A DNA stretch of 64,000 nt, from positions 2,387,501 to 2,451,500 of the forward strand of contig NZ_AP026867.1 in NCBI RefSeq assembly GCF_026000115.1, written 5' to 3'. Both the position numbers and the translations under genes were made by a program. Of this stretch, positions 35,386 to 44,220 are shown piece after piece (position 1 is the stretch's first letter; every line of letters begins with the position of its first letter). Source of the stretch: Aureispira anguillae (GTDB lineage Bacteria > Bacteroidota > Bacteroidia > Chitinophagales > Saprospiraceae). Under the pieces are notes generated by a model. It had not been told where the DNA came from and ran no database searches. It was given only the letters and a program-made list of their open reading frames with translations.

Positions 35386-35603
35386 CTGTATACAGGACAA
35401 AACAATTGGAATTAAATAAAGTAGGGATTAATGGAACTATTTTTTAGATCTTAGATCATTACATGTTTAGATATTAGACCCTATTAGGCTGTTATAGGGT
35501 CTAATATCTAAAAGCAAAGCGGTCTAGCATCTAAAATCGAAACATAGTTTTAGCTTAAATAGTACTTTATAAGTATCCTTTACCTGTTTTGTCCTGTACT
35601 CAG
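35386..35603. mobile_element. MITE-like element, copy 2 (218 bp)
   Basis: The ends CTGTATACAGGACAAAA (35386-35402) and ttttgtcctgtactcag (35587-35603) form a 17-bp terminal inverted repeat with one or two mismatches. The interior matches copy 1 (3559-3925) in reverse orientation, and a 19-bp perfect hairpin with 9-base loop sits at 35466-35484/35494-35512. No coding capacity, so it would be mobilised in trans. Confidence 0.8.
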
Positions 35604-35951
35604 AAATTTATTTTTAAAATAGCCTTTCACAATGGAAAATCGAGGCATTTAAATTCTGTCACATTTTCCAGTATTTACAACTAAAAATTGTCTTTATTCG
35701 AATCCAATCACACAAATTAATATTCTAAAAAAAGAACAAAAATCAATAGAATAAATCGAACAAGAAATGCAACCGCAAGATAAAGTTTTGATTTCAAAAA
35801 ATCATTTGGCTAAATAGCATTTAATATATATATTTGCAATTATTTTTTTATTCCCCAAGTTTAATTATTACTAAATGAGTAATTTCTGTCCTATTTTCTT
35901 CTTTTAAACCATAACTCCCACTTCCCTTACTTTTCAAAAAGAAAAAACAAA
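35604..35951 (+). promoter_or_regulatory. Upstream region and promoter of the large T9SS protein gene
   Basis: 348 bases without an ORF. A good Bacteroidota promoter is visible: TTTG at 35805-35808, 20 bp spacer, TATATTTG at 35829-35836, 115 bp before the ATG at 35952. The 'acttttcaaaaagaaaaaac' before the start is purine-rich without a canonical Shine-Dalgarno, as is common in this phylum. Confidence 0.6.
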
Positions 35952-38900
35952 ATGACCTTTATTTTTAGATGTATTGTTTGCCTTTTTTTTACTTCCCTTT
36001 TGGCATTCCCTTCTACAGCTCAATTATCTTGGAACACAACAAGCACAGGAAACATCAATCTTAACGTTTGCCATAATGAAGATACAGTCCATGTCACATT
36101 TTCTAATATTAGTGGCAACCCGATGACTAGTGATAGTTTGATCCTTCAACTTCCTCCTGGCGTTCTTTATATTTCGGGCAGTTTAATCGAAACCAGTAAC
36201 TATAGCTTAACCCCAACAACAACTAGCACGGCTAATAGAATTGCTTTAGTCCTCAAAAACTTACCAGCCATTGGAGGAAATGTAGATTTTTCCTTTAGAA
36301 TTAGTGCCAATTGTGCAGCAATCGCTCATTTTGAAGGAGGAGGCAGCTTTAGTAATACCTATACTTATTATCACGATGGTATAACAGAGCCCTCTCATAT
36401 TACCCCTGACTTTAATATCAGCTATCCTGCATTGAGTTTTAGTAATGTTAGCAATGCAAATGTTAATGCCAATTTGGGTGCTACTTATACGCAAGAATTA
36501 ACCATCACGAATGGAGGAAATGGTCCTGTAAGTAGTTTCTTTGTAGCCCTTAATCCTCCTACTGGCTTACAGTTTTCTAATTCTACCAACGGCATCATGA
36601 ATGCTACAAACGATACGATATTTTTTGCCAACAACCATTTGGGCAGTGATAGTTTATTCACCTCCAACGAAACAATTGTCGTTCGCTATCAAATCACAAT
36701 TAGTAACTGTACCGATATAGCAACTGATTTGCATCTAAGTTGGGGCTGCGACAATGCAGCCTGCGAAACCATTGCTTATCCTATTTCTGCCTCTGTACCT
36801 CCAATTGCTCCAATTCTTAGCACAGTAGCGACCCCATCGGGCGTTCAATGTTTTAATGAGCCTCATTTACAACAAGTTCAAATTATTAATACAGGTACAG
36901 GGATTTCTATTGGTAATGTATTTGAAATTTTTGCAGGAAATGCTTACGGAAATACCGCAACTATTCCCAATCGTGTTTTTCCGATTGATACTAGTAGTAT
37001 TCAATTGCAGCTAGGAACAACAAGCCCTCCCTTTTCTATCTCTCCTTTTTTTACACAAAATGGTAATGGTTCTTTTGCCAATCTATGTGGTGCCAACAAT
37101 CAAATTGGCAGAGCTAGAATTAATTTGCCAGACTTAGCTGTTGGAGATACCATTATAGTATCTTGGACACAAATGGCTTGTTGTTCACAAACTTGTAATC
37201 AAGGATTAACATTTAACTCTTGGGAATACAAAGTGGATTATGAAAATGAATGTTTGACCAATTACACCACAGGTTATAGGCGAGGAAGCGTTCGTGGATA
37301 TGACCATATCAGTGCCTATAGTTCTGTACCTTCAGGACCTACAGACATCAACCACGGAGATACCTCTACGTTCATACTAGAATACACCAATAGCAATGGT
37401 CTAACAGTACCCGCTACAGACGGCTGGTTAGAGGTTGAAATTATCTTACCTGCTGGCGTAGCTTTTTCGGGCAACCTTACTCTATTCAACCGTCTATTCA
37501 CTTGTTCGAGAACTCCTGATAGTTTAATAGTTGTTAGTGATACAGTTAAAGCCTTTTTTGATTTTTCAAGCTTAGTAAGTTGTATTGGTAGCAATGGCTC
37601 TGCCAACAAAGCAGAAATGCATGTTGGGCTGGTTGCGGATTGCAATCAAACAGGAGCAAGCAGTGGGCCACTTGCCATTCCCATTAGCACCTATCTTGTT
37701 TTGTATCCCAATTGCCCTACTGTTTGCCGAAAACCCATGTATTGCCAAACATGGCACACCGATTTACACTGTCCAGAACCCTGCCCCAATGGAGGCTTGC
37801 AATTCACTACATTTACGGCTCAACGCCATAATTTAGGAGCTGCTGATAATGACAACAATGGAGTAGCGGACCCTTCTGGCAGCCTAGACCTTAGTAAAAT
37901 ACGTGCTAAAACACTGATTGCTGGCGATACATTAGCATTGAGGTATGAAGCTAGAATTGATACAGGATCGGGAAATCCTCAATTTGAGTTTGCTTACCTT
38001 AATACCCGCATGTTGGGTATGGCTCCCAATGCTAGAACCCTAAATGGCATCCATGCCAATATTCAGATTTTTGATGCTAGTGCCAATTTAACCTATGCTT
38101 GCAATAATAGTGCGATTATCACCAATAGCACCAATAACTTTAGCATAAACATTAACGCCTGTACTCCTAGTGGATTTGTCTTTGAAACAGGCGATTCTAT
38201 TGCGATAGAAAGTTTTTATCGGTTTGTCACCCCGTTTAGTGGTGCTGTTTTAACCCACAATATTGAAAACGATTTTTATGTTAGTCGTATTGCCAATCCA
38301 ACCGACACCGCAGATCAGCACGCTTGTAGTACATTAGGCGCACAATTCAAAACCATTGGTTATTATCACACTACTTGCTGTGGTAGCTCTCGCACAATGA
38401 ACTCTTGTGGCAGTACCCAAGTTTCTAAAAATTATTACCTATCAATAGGTCCATGTTGTAGCAATTACGCCAATGGGAATTACTTTAGAAATGAAATTCG
38501 ACATTTTTCTTATATTGATACCTTCGAATTTTTGCTCCCTCCTGGCTATGTTATGGACACCACACAGGTTGCTGATTTTCGGTATTCTTATACTGGAGGA
38601 AGCGTTGGTTATACTCCAATTACTCCTATAGATCCCAATAGCAATCCCGTTCGCTTTGTCCTAGGTGACTTTTTTACACCTAGAGGAGGAACCCATCCCA
38701 TTTCGGATGAAGGCTATTATGGTACCGTTCGTATGTTTATTCGCCCTTCTTGTAATGCTCCTGCTAGTAGTAGAATTTATTATTATGGCTATTATCAAGA
38801 CATTAATCCTAGTGGTACCTTTTTTGATTCCTACCAAGGAACAAGTGATTTGATCAATTACACGAGCCCCGATTTAGAATTAGCAGCCATCACTCCTATT

Positions 38901-41159
38901 GTTGTTTCTACCACAGATACCGTGGTTTGGCAATTTCGAATTGATAACAATTCAAATATAGCGGATGCATTTAATACCTTTTTTAGCCTAAGTAGTGCCT
39001 CAGGGGGTATTGCTATTGAAGAGGTTCGGAATCTCAATACTTCCACCTTATTAACGCCCAATGCTAATGGTCTATATGAACTAGGTGTAATGGGAGCATC
39101 CACGAACAATGTTTATGAAATTGTGGCCACCCAAAACTCCTGTATTCCAGATAGCTTATTAATATTAGCAGGTTGGGACTGCGGAGATTACCCCACTAAT
39201 ACGGCCACCTATCCTTGTCAATTTGATAGCTCTTATCTCAAAATTACCAACCCTGAATCTGCGCTTCAAGTTGCCGTAACAAGAGATACCACTTCAGGAG
39301 TCGATTCTATCGATATTTGCACCCCCTTAAGTTATGAAATAGAACTCACCAGTGCACAATCCAGTTCGGTTAAAGAAATTTTTGCTCGACTACAAAATTT
39401 GCCTGCTGGTCTTAGTTTTATAACGGGTTCTGTCCAATATGAATACCCTAGTGGTAGTGGTTATCAAGCTGGCGTAGATCCGACTTTAATCGGTGCTAAT
39501 TTAGAATTTGACCTCACCAAATACGCAGCAGCCTTAGACGATGAAGGGCTATTGGGTACGGTTGATGCTGATAGTATTGGCGATCGGAAAATAAAATTGC
39601 GTTTTCAACTGGAAACAGATTGTAATTTTATCTCTGGCGATGCGTTTAATGTCCAAATTAGTGCTGCTCGTCCTTGTGGTGATCCTTTACCCAATACGAC
39701 TTACACGGTTGCTCCTATTCTGATAAAAGGAGCAGAAATAGCACCCTATGTAACTCAAATTAATATGAGTTCGGATATTATTACCGCTTGTGGCAATCAG
39801 CATTCTTATGCTTATAATGTTTCGATCAAAAATCTTGGCGCAGGAACAACAACTGCCAATGACAGCATTTTAATCCGATTGCCATCGGGAATTTTATTTT
39901 CGGCTTACGATCCTAGTGCCCCAAGTTTCCACAATGCTCCTTCTACTCAACCAAGCATAACAAATACGGGAAGCGGAACAAACCTTAGTTGGTCAATGAC
40001 TGGGGGCGTTGTGCCTGGTGACAGTGTTGTCTTTTCGGTAAGTATAGACGCTGAGGATCTTCCCAATATTTGTCGGACACATGATTTAGAGGTATTGAGT
40101 TTAATCAACACTTCTATTTTCTGCTTATCGTCTGGAAGCAATTGTATAACGAGTACTCCCAGCGGAAGAAACAATTCAAATGTTACCGTAAACCGCCCTG
40201 TATTAGTAGTTAATGTAGCCCCTAGTGGAAATCGTAATTTCCAACTAAGTTCTGGGCAAAATATCATTTCTATACAAGGTACCATTGACAATACAGGAAA
40301 TGATGTGCTTGCAGGTGATGTCCTAACAGTCGAATTTTTCTGTGATCAAGATGGTTCTGGAAATTACACAACTGGTGATACCTATATCGATGCCTACACA
40401 ACCAATGCAGGTTTGTTGTCTGGCAACAGCCATCCTTTTACGTGGACAGATACCTTTAGTTCAGCACTTTGCGATGTTAATAATGGCGAAAATATTGTTG
40501 CAGCGATTCGGGCTCAACCCAATTCGAATCCTAGACAATGTGCCTGTGAATACAGCCAACGTCTTGTTCAAGATATTTTGCTTCCTGTTGATTTAGCTTC
40601 TTTTTATGCCAATGTACAGCCTGAATCCTGTCAAGTACAGCTAATTTGGGAAACTACAGCCGAAGGGAATCTCGATTATTATGAATTACAACGCAGTTTA
40701 GATGGTGTTCATTTTGAAACGTTAAAAAAGATTGCCGCTATCGGTTCTTCCAGAATTCACCAAACTTATAAATGGACAGACAAATCTATCCATCAAGCTG
40801 GTTATTATTACCGACTAAAGATTGTTGAATTGGGCGGAGGAAGCCGCTATTCTGATTACATACATGTATTGACACCTTGTGCTGCTTTTCAGGGGCAAAG
40901 TGGCATTGTAGCCATCTACCCCAACCCTAGTCAATACAAACTCAACATCAAATTTTATAACCATCAGACCAAGGCTATAAATAGCGAACTAAAAGTACTA
41001 GATCAATTGGGTAGAGTGGTTTATCAACAAGCTCAAACAATTGTTCCTGGAATGCAACTCCTTCCCTTGGATGTAACCCAATTGCCTGAGGGCAGCTATA
41101 TGCTTGAGATTAAAAACGAGGAGTGGTCAAAGCATAAGAAGTTTGTTAAAATAAAATAA
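35952..41159 (+). CDS. Very large T9SS-secreted surface protein with DUF11-like repeats
   Basis: 1735 residues. Signal peptide (FRCIVCLFFTSLLAFPSTAQ). The body consists of repeated beta-sandwich units of DUF11/conserved-repeat character: phrases like 'DSLILQLPPGVLYISGSL', 'GWLEVEIILPAGVAFSGNL', 'SILIRLPSGILFS' and 'GDSVVFSVSIDAEDLP' recur. It is rich in Cys, Asn, Ser and Thr. Near 1540 'LASFYANVQPESCQVQLIWETTAEGNLDYYELQRS' is the fibronectin-III-like domain usually placed just before the sorting domain. The T9SS type A domain follows ('IYPNPSQYKLNIKF', 'LPEGSYMLEIKN', end KKFVKIK). It is probably an adhesin or matrix protein on the cell surface, transcribed alone from its own promoter. Confidence 0.9.
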   Translation: MTFIFRCIVCLFFTSLLAFPSTAQLSWNTTSTGNINLNVCHNEDTVHVTFSNISGNPMTSDSLILQLPPGVLYISGSLIETSNYSLTPTTTSTANRIALVLKNLPAIGGNVDFSFRISANCAAIAHFEGGGSFSNTYTYYHDGITEPSHITPDFNISYPALSFSNVSNANVNANLGATYTQELTITNGGNGPVSSFFVALNPPTGLQFSNSTNGIMNATNDTIFFANNHLGSDSLFTSNETIVVRYQITISNCTDIATDLHLSWGCDNAACETIAYPISASVPPIAPILSTVATPSGVQCFNEPHLQQVQIINTGTGISIGNVFEIFAGNAYGNTATIPNRVFPIDTSSIQLQLGTTSPPFSISPFFTQNGNGSFANLCGANNQIGRARINLPDLAVGDTIIVSWTQMACCSQTCNQGLTFNSWEYKVDYENECLTNYTTGYRRGSVRGYDHISAYSSVPSGPTDINHGDTSTFILEYTNSNGLTVPATDGWLEVEIILPAGVAFSGNLTLFNRLFTCSRTPDSLIVVSDTVKAFFDFSSLVSCIGSNGSANKAEMHVGLVADCNQTGASSGPLAIPISTYLVLYPNCPTVCRKPMYCQTWHTDLHCPEPCPNGGLQFTTFTAQRHNLGAADNDNNGVADPSGSLDLSKIRAKTLIAGDTLALRYEARIDTGSGNPQFEFAYLNTRMLGMAPNARTLNGIHANIQIFDASANLTYACNNSAIITNSTNNFSININACTPSGFVFETGDSIAIESFYRFVTPFSGAVLTHNIENDFYVSRIANPTDTADQHACSTLGAQFKTIGYYHTTCCGSSRTMNSCGSTQVSKNYYLSIGPCCSNYANGNYFRNEIRHFSYIDTFEFLLPPGYVMDTTQVADFRYSYTGGSVGYTPITPIDPNSNPVRFVLGDFFTPRGGTHPISDEGYYGTVRMFIRPSCNAPASSRIYYYGYYQDINPSGTFFDSYQGTSDLINYTSPDLELAAITPIVVSTTDTVVWQFRIDNNSNIADAFNTFFSLSSASGGIAIEEVRNLNTSTLLTPNANGLYELGVMGASTNNVYEIVATQNSCIPDSLLILAGWDCGDYPTNTATYPCQFDSSYLKITNPESALQVAVTRDTTSGVDSIDICTPLSYEIELTSAQSSSVKEIFARLQNLPAGLSFITGSVQYEYPSGSGYQAGVDPTLIGANLEFDLTKYAAALDDEGLLGTVDADSIGDRKIKLRFQLETDCNFISGDAFNVQISAARPCGDPLPNTTYTVAPILIKGAEIAPYVTQINMSSDIITACGNQHSYAYNVSIKNLGAGTTTANDSILIRLPSGILFSAYDPSAPSFHNAPSTQPSITNTGSGTNLSWSMTGGVVPGDSVVFSVSIDAEDLPNICRTHDLEVLSLINTSIFCLSSGSNCITSTPSGRNNSNVTVNRPVLVVNVAPSGNRNFQLSSGQNIISIQGTIDNTGNDVLAGDVLTVEFFCDQDGSGNYTTGDTYIDAYTTNAGLLSGNSHPFTWTDTFSSALCDVNNGENIVAAIRAQPNSNPRQCACEYSQRLVQDILLPVDLASFYANVQPESCQVQLIWETTAEGNLDYYELQRSLDGVHFETLKKIAAIGSSRIHQTYKWTDKSIHQAGYYYRLKIVELGGGSRYSDYIHVLTPCAAFQGQSGIVAIYPNPSQYKLNIKFYNHQTKAINSELKVLDQLGRVVYQQAQTIVPGMQLLPLDVTQLPEGSYMLEIKNEEWSKHKKFVKIK

Positions 41160-41170
41160 AGCACAATAAC

Positions 41171-41213
41171 AAAAAAGTTTACCTTACTCAAAGTGATAAG
41201 GTAAACTTTTTTT
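41171..41213 (+). terminator. Terminator of the T9SS protein gene
   Basis: 16-bp perfect stem (41171-41186 with 41197-41212, 10-base loop), T-run inside and after the right arm. Confidence 0.88.
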
Positions 41214-41678
41214 GTATTGTGATCTAATATACACTTTAGTAATCCCTTAAAACATACAAAGCATTGTTTACTAGACCTTAGCAATAAATTTAACTGATTC
41301 TTTTTAATAAAGTAAACATTAGAAGTTTTAATCTAGACCCCATTTTAGAGGCAAAATAACAAAAAGTGGGGTAAGCAATACCTCTTGTTCTTTTTGCATC
41401 GCCCAAAAAGAACCAAAAACGCTAGGACTGGATGACTTCTTGGACAAAGTATCTTCTTGCAAGCTTAGGCTTTCAGAAACTCGCTCCGCTCAGACACCTG
41501 AAAACCTTATTTTTCTCTAGGAAAAATAACAGCTTTCTGCGGCGTACTTTGTTCCCAATCAGTCATATGCCCACCAAAAAAAACATTCAAAAGAAACTTA
41601 TTTCAAAACTTTTTATTCCAAAAATGACATCTAAAACACTTGGAACAATACATTTATTTAACTCCTGAAAGCCCCTAA
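41214..41678. other. Non-coding region with repeat-like sequence
   Basis: A 78-codon frame at 41432-41668 is rejected as a gene. The stretch about 41390-41530 ('gcatcgcccaaaaagaacc', then 'gctccgctcagacacctga') has the look of an intergenic repeat found widely in Bacteroidota, judging from memory. Only one copy lies in this window, so I cannot prove it. Confidence 0.35.
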
Positions 41679-42017
41679 CTAAGAGCCTCTATAGGTAGAA
41701 TATCCGAATGGATTCAACAACAACGGTACGTGATAATGGCTATCGTCAAACACTTCAAAAACGATCCCCACTTCTGGATAAAAAGTCTTAATTTCTAAAC
41801 GTTTATAGTAAGCACCTGTTTCAAAGAACATTCTATAAACACCAGGTGCTAATAATTTTCCATCTGCTAATAAATTGGCAACCCGTCCATCATTATTGGT
41901 AACTCCAGTAGCAATAGTCAACCATTCATTTCCATTAGACTCCTGCAAACTAATTTGAACACCTGCCGCAGGTTTCCCCAAACTGGTATCCAAAATATGT
42001 GTGGTTATTTGGCTCAT
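41679..42017 (-). CDS. uraH: 5-hydroxyisourate hydrolase
   Basis: 112 residues. Transthyretin-like fold with the signature ends: N-terminal 'MSQITTHILDTSLGKPAAGVQISL' (His of the active site in THILD) and the C-terminal tetrapeptide YRGS, diagnostic for 5-HIU hydrolases versus true transthyretins. 'HYHVPLLLNPFGYSTYRGS' completes the active site. It hydrolyses 5-hydroxyisourate to OHCU. It overlaps uraD by 4 bp (ATGA, 42014-42017), so the two are translationally coupled. Confidence 0.96.
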   Translation of the reverse strand: MSQITTHILDTSLGKPAAGVQISLQESNGNEWLTIATGVTNNDGRVANLLADGKLLAPGVYRMFFETGAYYKRLEIKTFYPEVGIVFEVFDDSHYHVPLLLNPFGYSTYRGS

Positions 42018-42517
42018 GCTAATAATTTTTGAATTCTTAGTTTTGTAATTTTATGTTGTTCAGCTGCTGCAATCTTTAATTCACTGGCTCTATCATTAGG
42101 CAATCGTTTTAACAAAAGATCAAGCATCTGTTTTGCGGTTTTGCCTGTTGCAAAAACAATAAAGATAAACCCAAAACGAGCTTCATAATCGGCATTGCCT
42201 TGGGCTAGCGCTTCAATAACGTCCATAGCAGCACCATCGACCAATTCTTGTTCATTCCCTGCCCATTGTTTGGTTGCTTCAAATTTTTTGGCCAAGCTGT
42301 TGACATCACCAATTTTAGGATGTCCTAAAAATGCTTCCAAATAATCCGACTCTGAACAATCGGACCAAATTTTATCCGCAGCATTTTCTAAGGCTTTTTG
42401 ATCTGAGAAAGGAAATTCTGCCGCTAGATTTTTGAACCACTTAGAGGCTGCACAACACTGCTCTAATTTGTCTTCTAGCTCTGGTAAACTTAATTGATTT
42501 AGTGCTTCTAATTTCAT
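42014..42517 (-). CDS. uraD: 2-oxo-4-hydroxy-4-carboxy-5-ureidoimidazoline (OHCU) decarboxylase
   Basis: 167 residues, all-helical. Motifs: 'FLGHPKIGD' (catalytic His in GHPxIGD) and 'ARFGFIFIVFATGKTAKQMLDLLLKRLPND', typical of UraD (fGf.Fiv.a.g.s....l..l..Rl.N). It makes S-(+)-allantoin from OHCU. It lies between allantoicase (90 bp upstream, with a 16-bp inverted repeat in the gap) and uraH (coupled). Confidence 0.95.
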   Translation of the reverse strand: MKLEALNQLSLPELEDKLEQCCAASKWFKNLAAEFPFSDQKALENAADKIWSDCSESDYLEAFLGHPKIGDVNSLAKKFEATKQWAGNEQELVDGAAMDVIEALAQGNADYEARFGFIFIVFATGKTAKQMLDLLLKRLPNDRASELKIAAAEQHKITKLRIQKLLA

Positions 42518-42538
42518 ACTATAAATGAATGCTTAAGT

Positions 42539-42596
42539 TCTTTGACCACTTGAAAGAAGCAAATTACAAGATTCCTCTCCTTCAAGTGATCAAAGA
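42539..42596. repeat. Inverted repeat between alc and uraD
   Basis: Arms 42539-42554 and 42581-42596 pair at 15 of 16 positions (tctttga-c-cacttgaa), with a 26-base loop. No T-run follows on either strand, so it is more likely an mRNA processing or attenuation hairpin, or a protein site, than a terminator. Confidence 0.55.
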
Positions 42597-42607
42597 AAAA
42601 TTATATA

Positions 42608-43615
42608 TTATACAAAATTGCCAAATAATCGCATCCGACTAATGCCTCCATCTGGATAAATATTAAGTCGAACATGTGTAAAAATTTCTTCGGTTGGAAT
42701 ATCATTGTAATAATGTTCTTGATCCGCTTCTAACTTTTGCTTAGACAAAATTTCTTTCCATTCCAGTGTTTCTACATTGTCATCAGTAATCCTTGTGCCA
42801 GCTGGTAAATTTACCCCTTCTAAAGAAAAAGTATCGGGATAATTGCCCTTAAAATGACAGGTATCAATCAAAGCCTGATTGATTCGCCCTGCTCTAGCTA
42901 GTTTGACGACCACCCAATCTCGGTTATTAAGCATGCGGTTACGCTTTGTTTCCCATCCATCGCCCATATTAATTCCTCGATTGGGCATAATTAAGTTTTG
43001 CATATGGCTAAAAAACATATCATTACACAGGACTGCTTTGCCCCCCATATTAGCAGCAGCTAAATCAATTGTACTTTCTTTATTATACATAGACCAATCT
43101 ACCTGTACATGACCATATACCTTAAAACGAGCTACTCCTCCATCAGGATAAATCCGTAACTTTAGATGTGTATAGCCATAGTCTGAGTACATGTCTATAA
43201 AATGTTGGCTTCCTGGATTTAGTGCAACTTTTTTTACCAAATTATCCCAATCTTCATGTTTAAGAACCGTTTCTACATCCGTATCCAAAGGCAAACAACA
43301 AGCCTCTACAGAAGCATAAGGGGGGTGATTCCCAAGAAAATGATTGGTATCAATATCCAAACCTCTCAATCTTCCCACTGCTCCTAGCTTTATAATACAA
43401 AAGTCATGACCTTCTGTACGTTTCCTTCTAGATTCCCATCCATCCATCCACTTTCCTCTATCGGTGTACTTATCCGCTATAAAGATCCCACGCCCTGGCT
43501 TTAATAAATTCTCTACGGGTGCAAAAAAATCATCTGTACAATATATAACTTTTGCACCAAATTGCTCAGCGGCAAGATTTTGTAAATCTATAAAATCGGG
43601 TTGTTTCATTATCAT
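42608..43615 (-). CDS. alc: Allantoicase
   Basis: 335 residues; the start is either Met1 or Met3 (MIMKQP). Two tandem allantoicase repeats are visible. Repeat 1 is 'FIADKYTDRGKWMDGWESRRKR...DFCIIKLGAVGRLRGLDIDTNHFLGN'. Repeat 2 is 'NLIMPNRGINMGDGWETKRNR...DWVVVKLARAGRINQALIDTCHFKGN'. Each ends in a 'LRIYPDGG' type strand. The enzyme splits allantoate into ureidoglycolate and urea. An allantoinase for the step before it is not in the window. It is first in the alc-uraD-uraH operon. Confidence 0.96.
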   Translation of the reverse strand: MIMKQPDFIDLQNLAAEQFGAKVIYCTDDFFAPVENLLKPGRGIFIADKYTDRGKWMDGWESRRKRTEGHDFCIIKLGAVGRLRGLDIDTNHFLGNHPPYASVEACCLPLDTDVETVLKHEDWDNLVKKVALNPGSQHFIDMYSDYGYTHLKLRIYPDGGVARFKVYGHVQVDWSMYNKESTIDLAAANMGGKAVLCNDMFFSHMQNLIMPNRGINMGDGWETKRNRMLNNRDWVVVKLARAGRINQALIDTCHFKGNYPDTFSLEGVNLPAGTRITDDNVETLEWKEILSKQKLEADQEHYYNDIPTEEIFTHVRLNIYPDGGISRMRLFGNFV

Positions 43616-44220
43616 TTTTAATTAACAATTACAAATAACTTAATAGTCTATTTTGAACTAAGTTGCTAAGATAATAATACCTTCGTATAATATGGCATTA
43701 AAAAAGAATATCGTCTCATAAATACAGAAAATTAAAGGCATTTTTTGCACTGATTTAAGCACTATTTCTCACTCTTTATCTGCCTTTTATCCAGTTTATT
43801 TGCCCAAGAAATCAACAGCATACTGTCTACCTCTTGAAAATAAGTTCAATATGAAAACGAATTTATTTTATAAAAATCTATACAAACTTAATAATCAACA
43901 TATAGCAGAAATGGCACTAAATTCGTTTTTGGAGAGATCAAAATTAATAAAGGGCTTTATTTTATTAAATATTTTTATTTTTTAAGAATAAACTTTTATG
44001 CTCATAATCAATAAAATAGAGCCCGTTTTTTCTCCTTTTCTCTTTTTGCAATCAAAACAAACAAAAAATAATCTTATTTTTCAGTTTAATTATTTTGATT
44101 TTTATAGTTTATATAAGTTCAAAAAAAAACATAGAAACATTCTTTTTTTAAGGGTTTTTAGCTTTTTTTTCATTATTTTAGTTGTAACAACTTTTTTTGC
44201 ACGAACAAACACACTCAACT
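43616..44220. other. Intergenic region between divergent genes
   Basis: 605 very AT-rich bases. Two short frames (43800-43985 with TTG start, 43998-44231) have low-complexity Phe/Ile/Lys composition and are not accepted. I see no repeats, RNA gene or clear promoter boxes. Confidence 0.4.

Noticed and set aside
37316-40291. Several minus-strand frames of 61-114 codons inside the large T9SS gene
   Set aside because: They are antisense shadows of a long, well-formed coding frame.
41432-41668. 78-codon ORF 'MTSWTKYLLASLGFQKL...'
   Set aside because: Basic, low-complexity translation of a repeat-like intergenic stretch; no start signal and no family resemblance.
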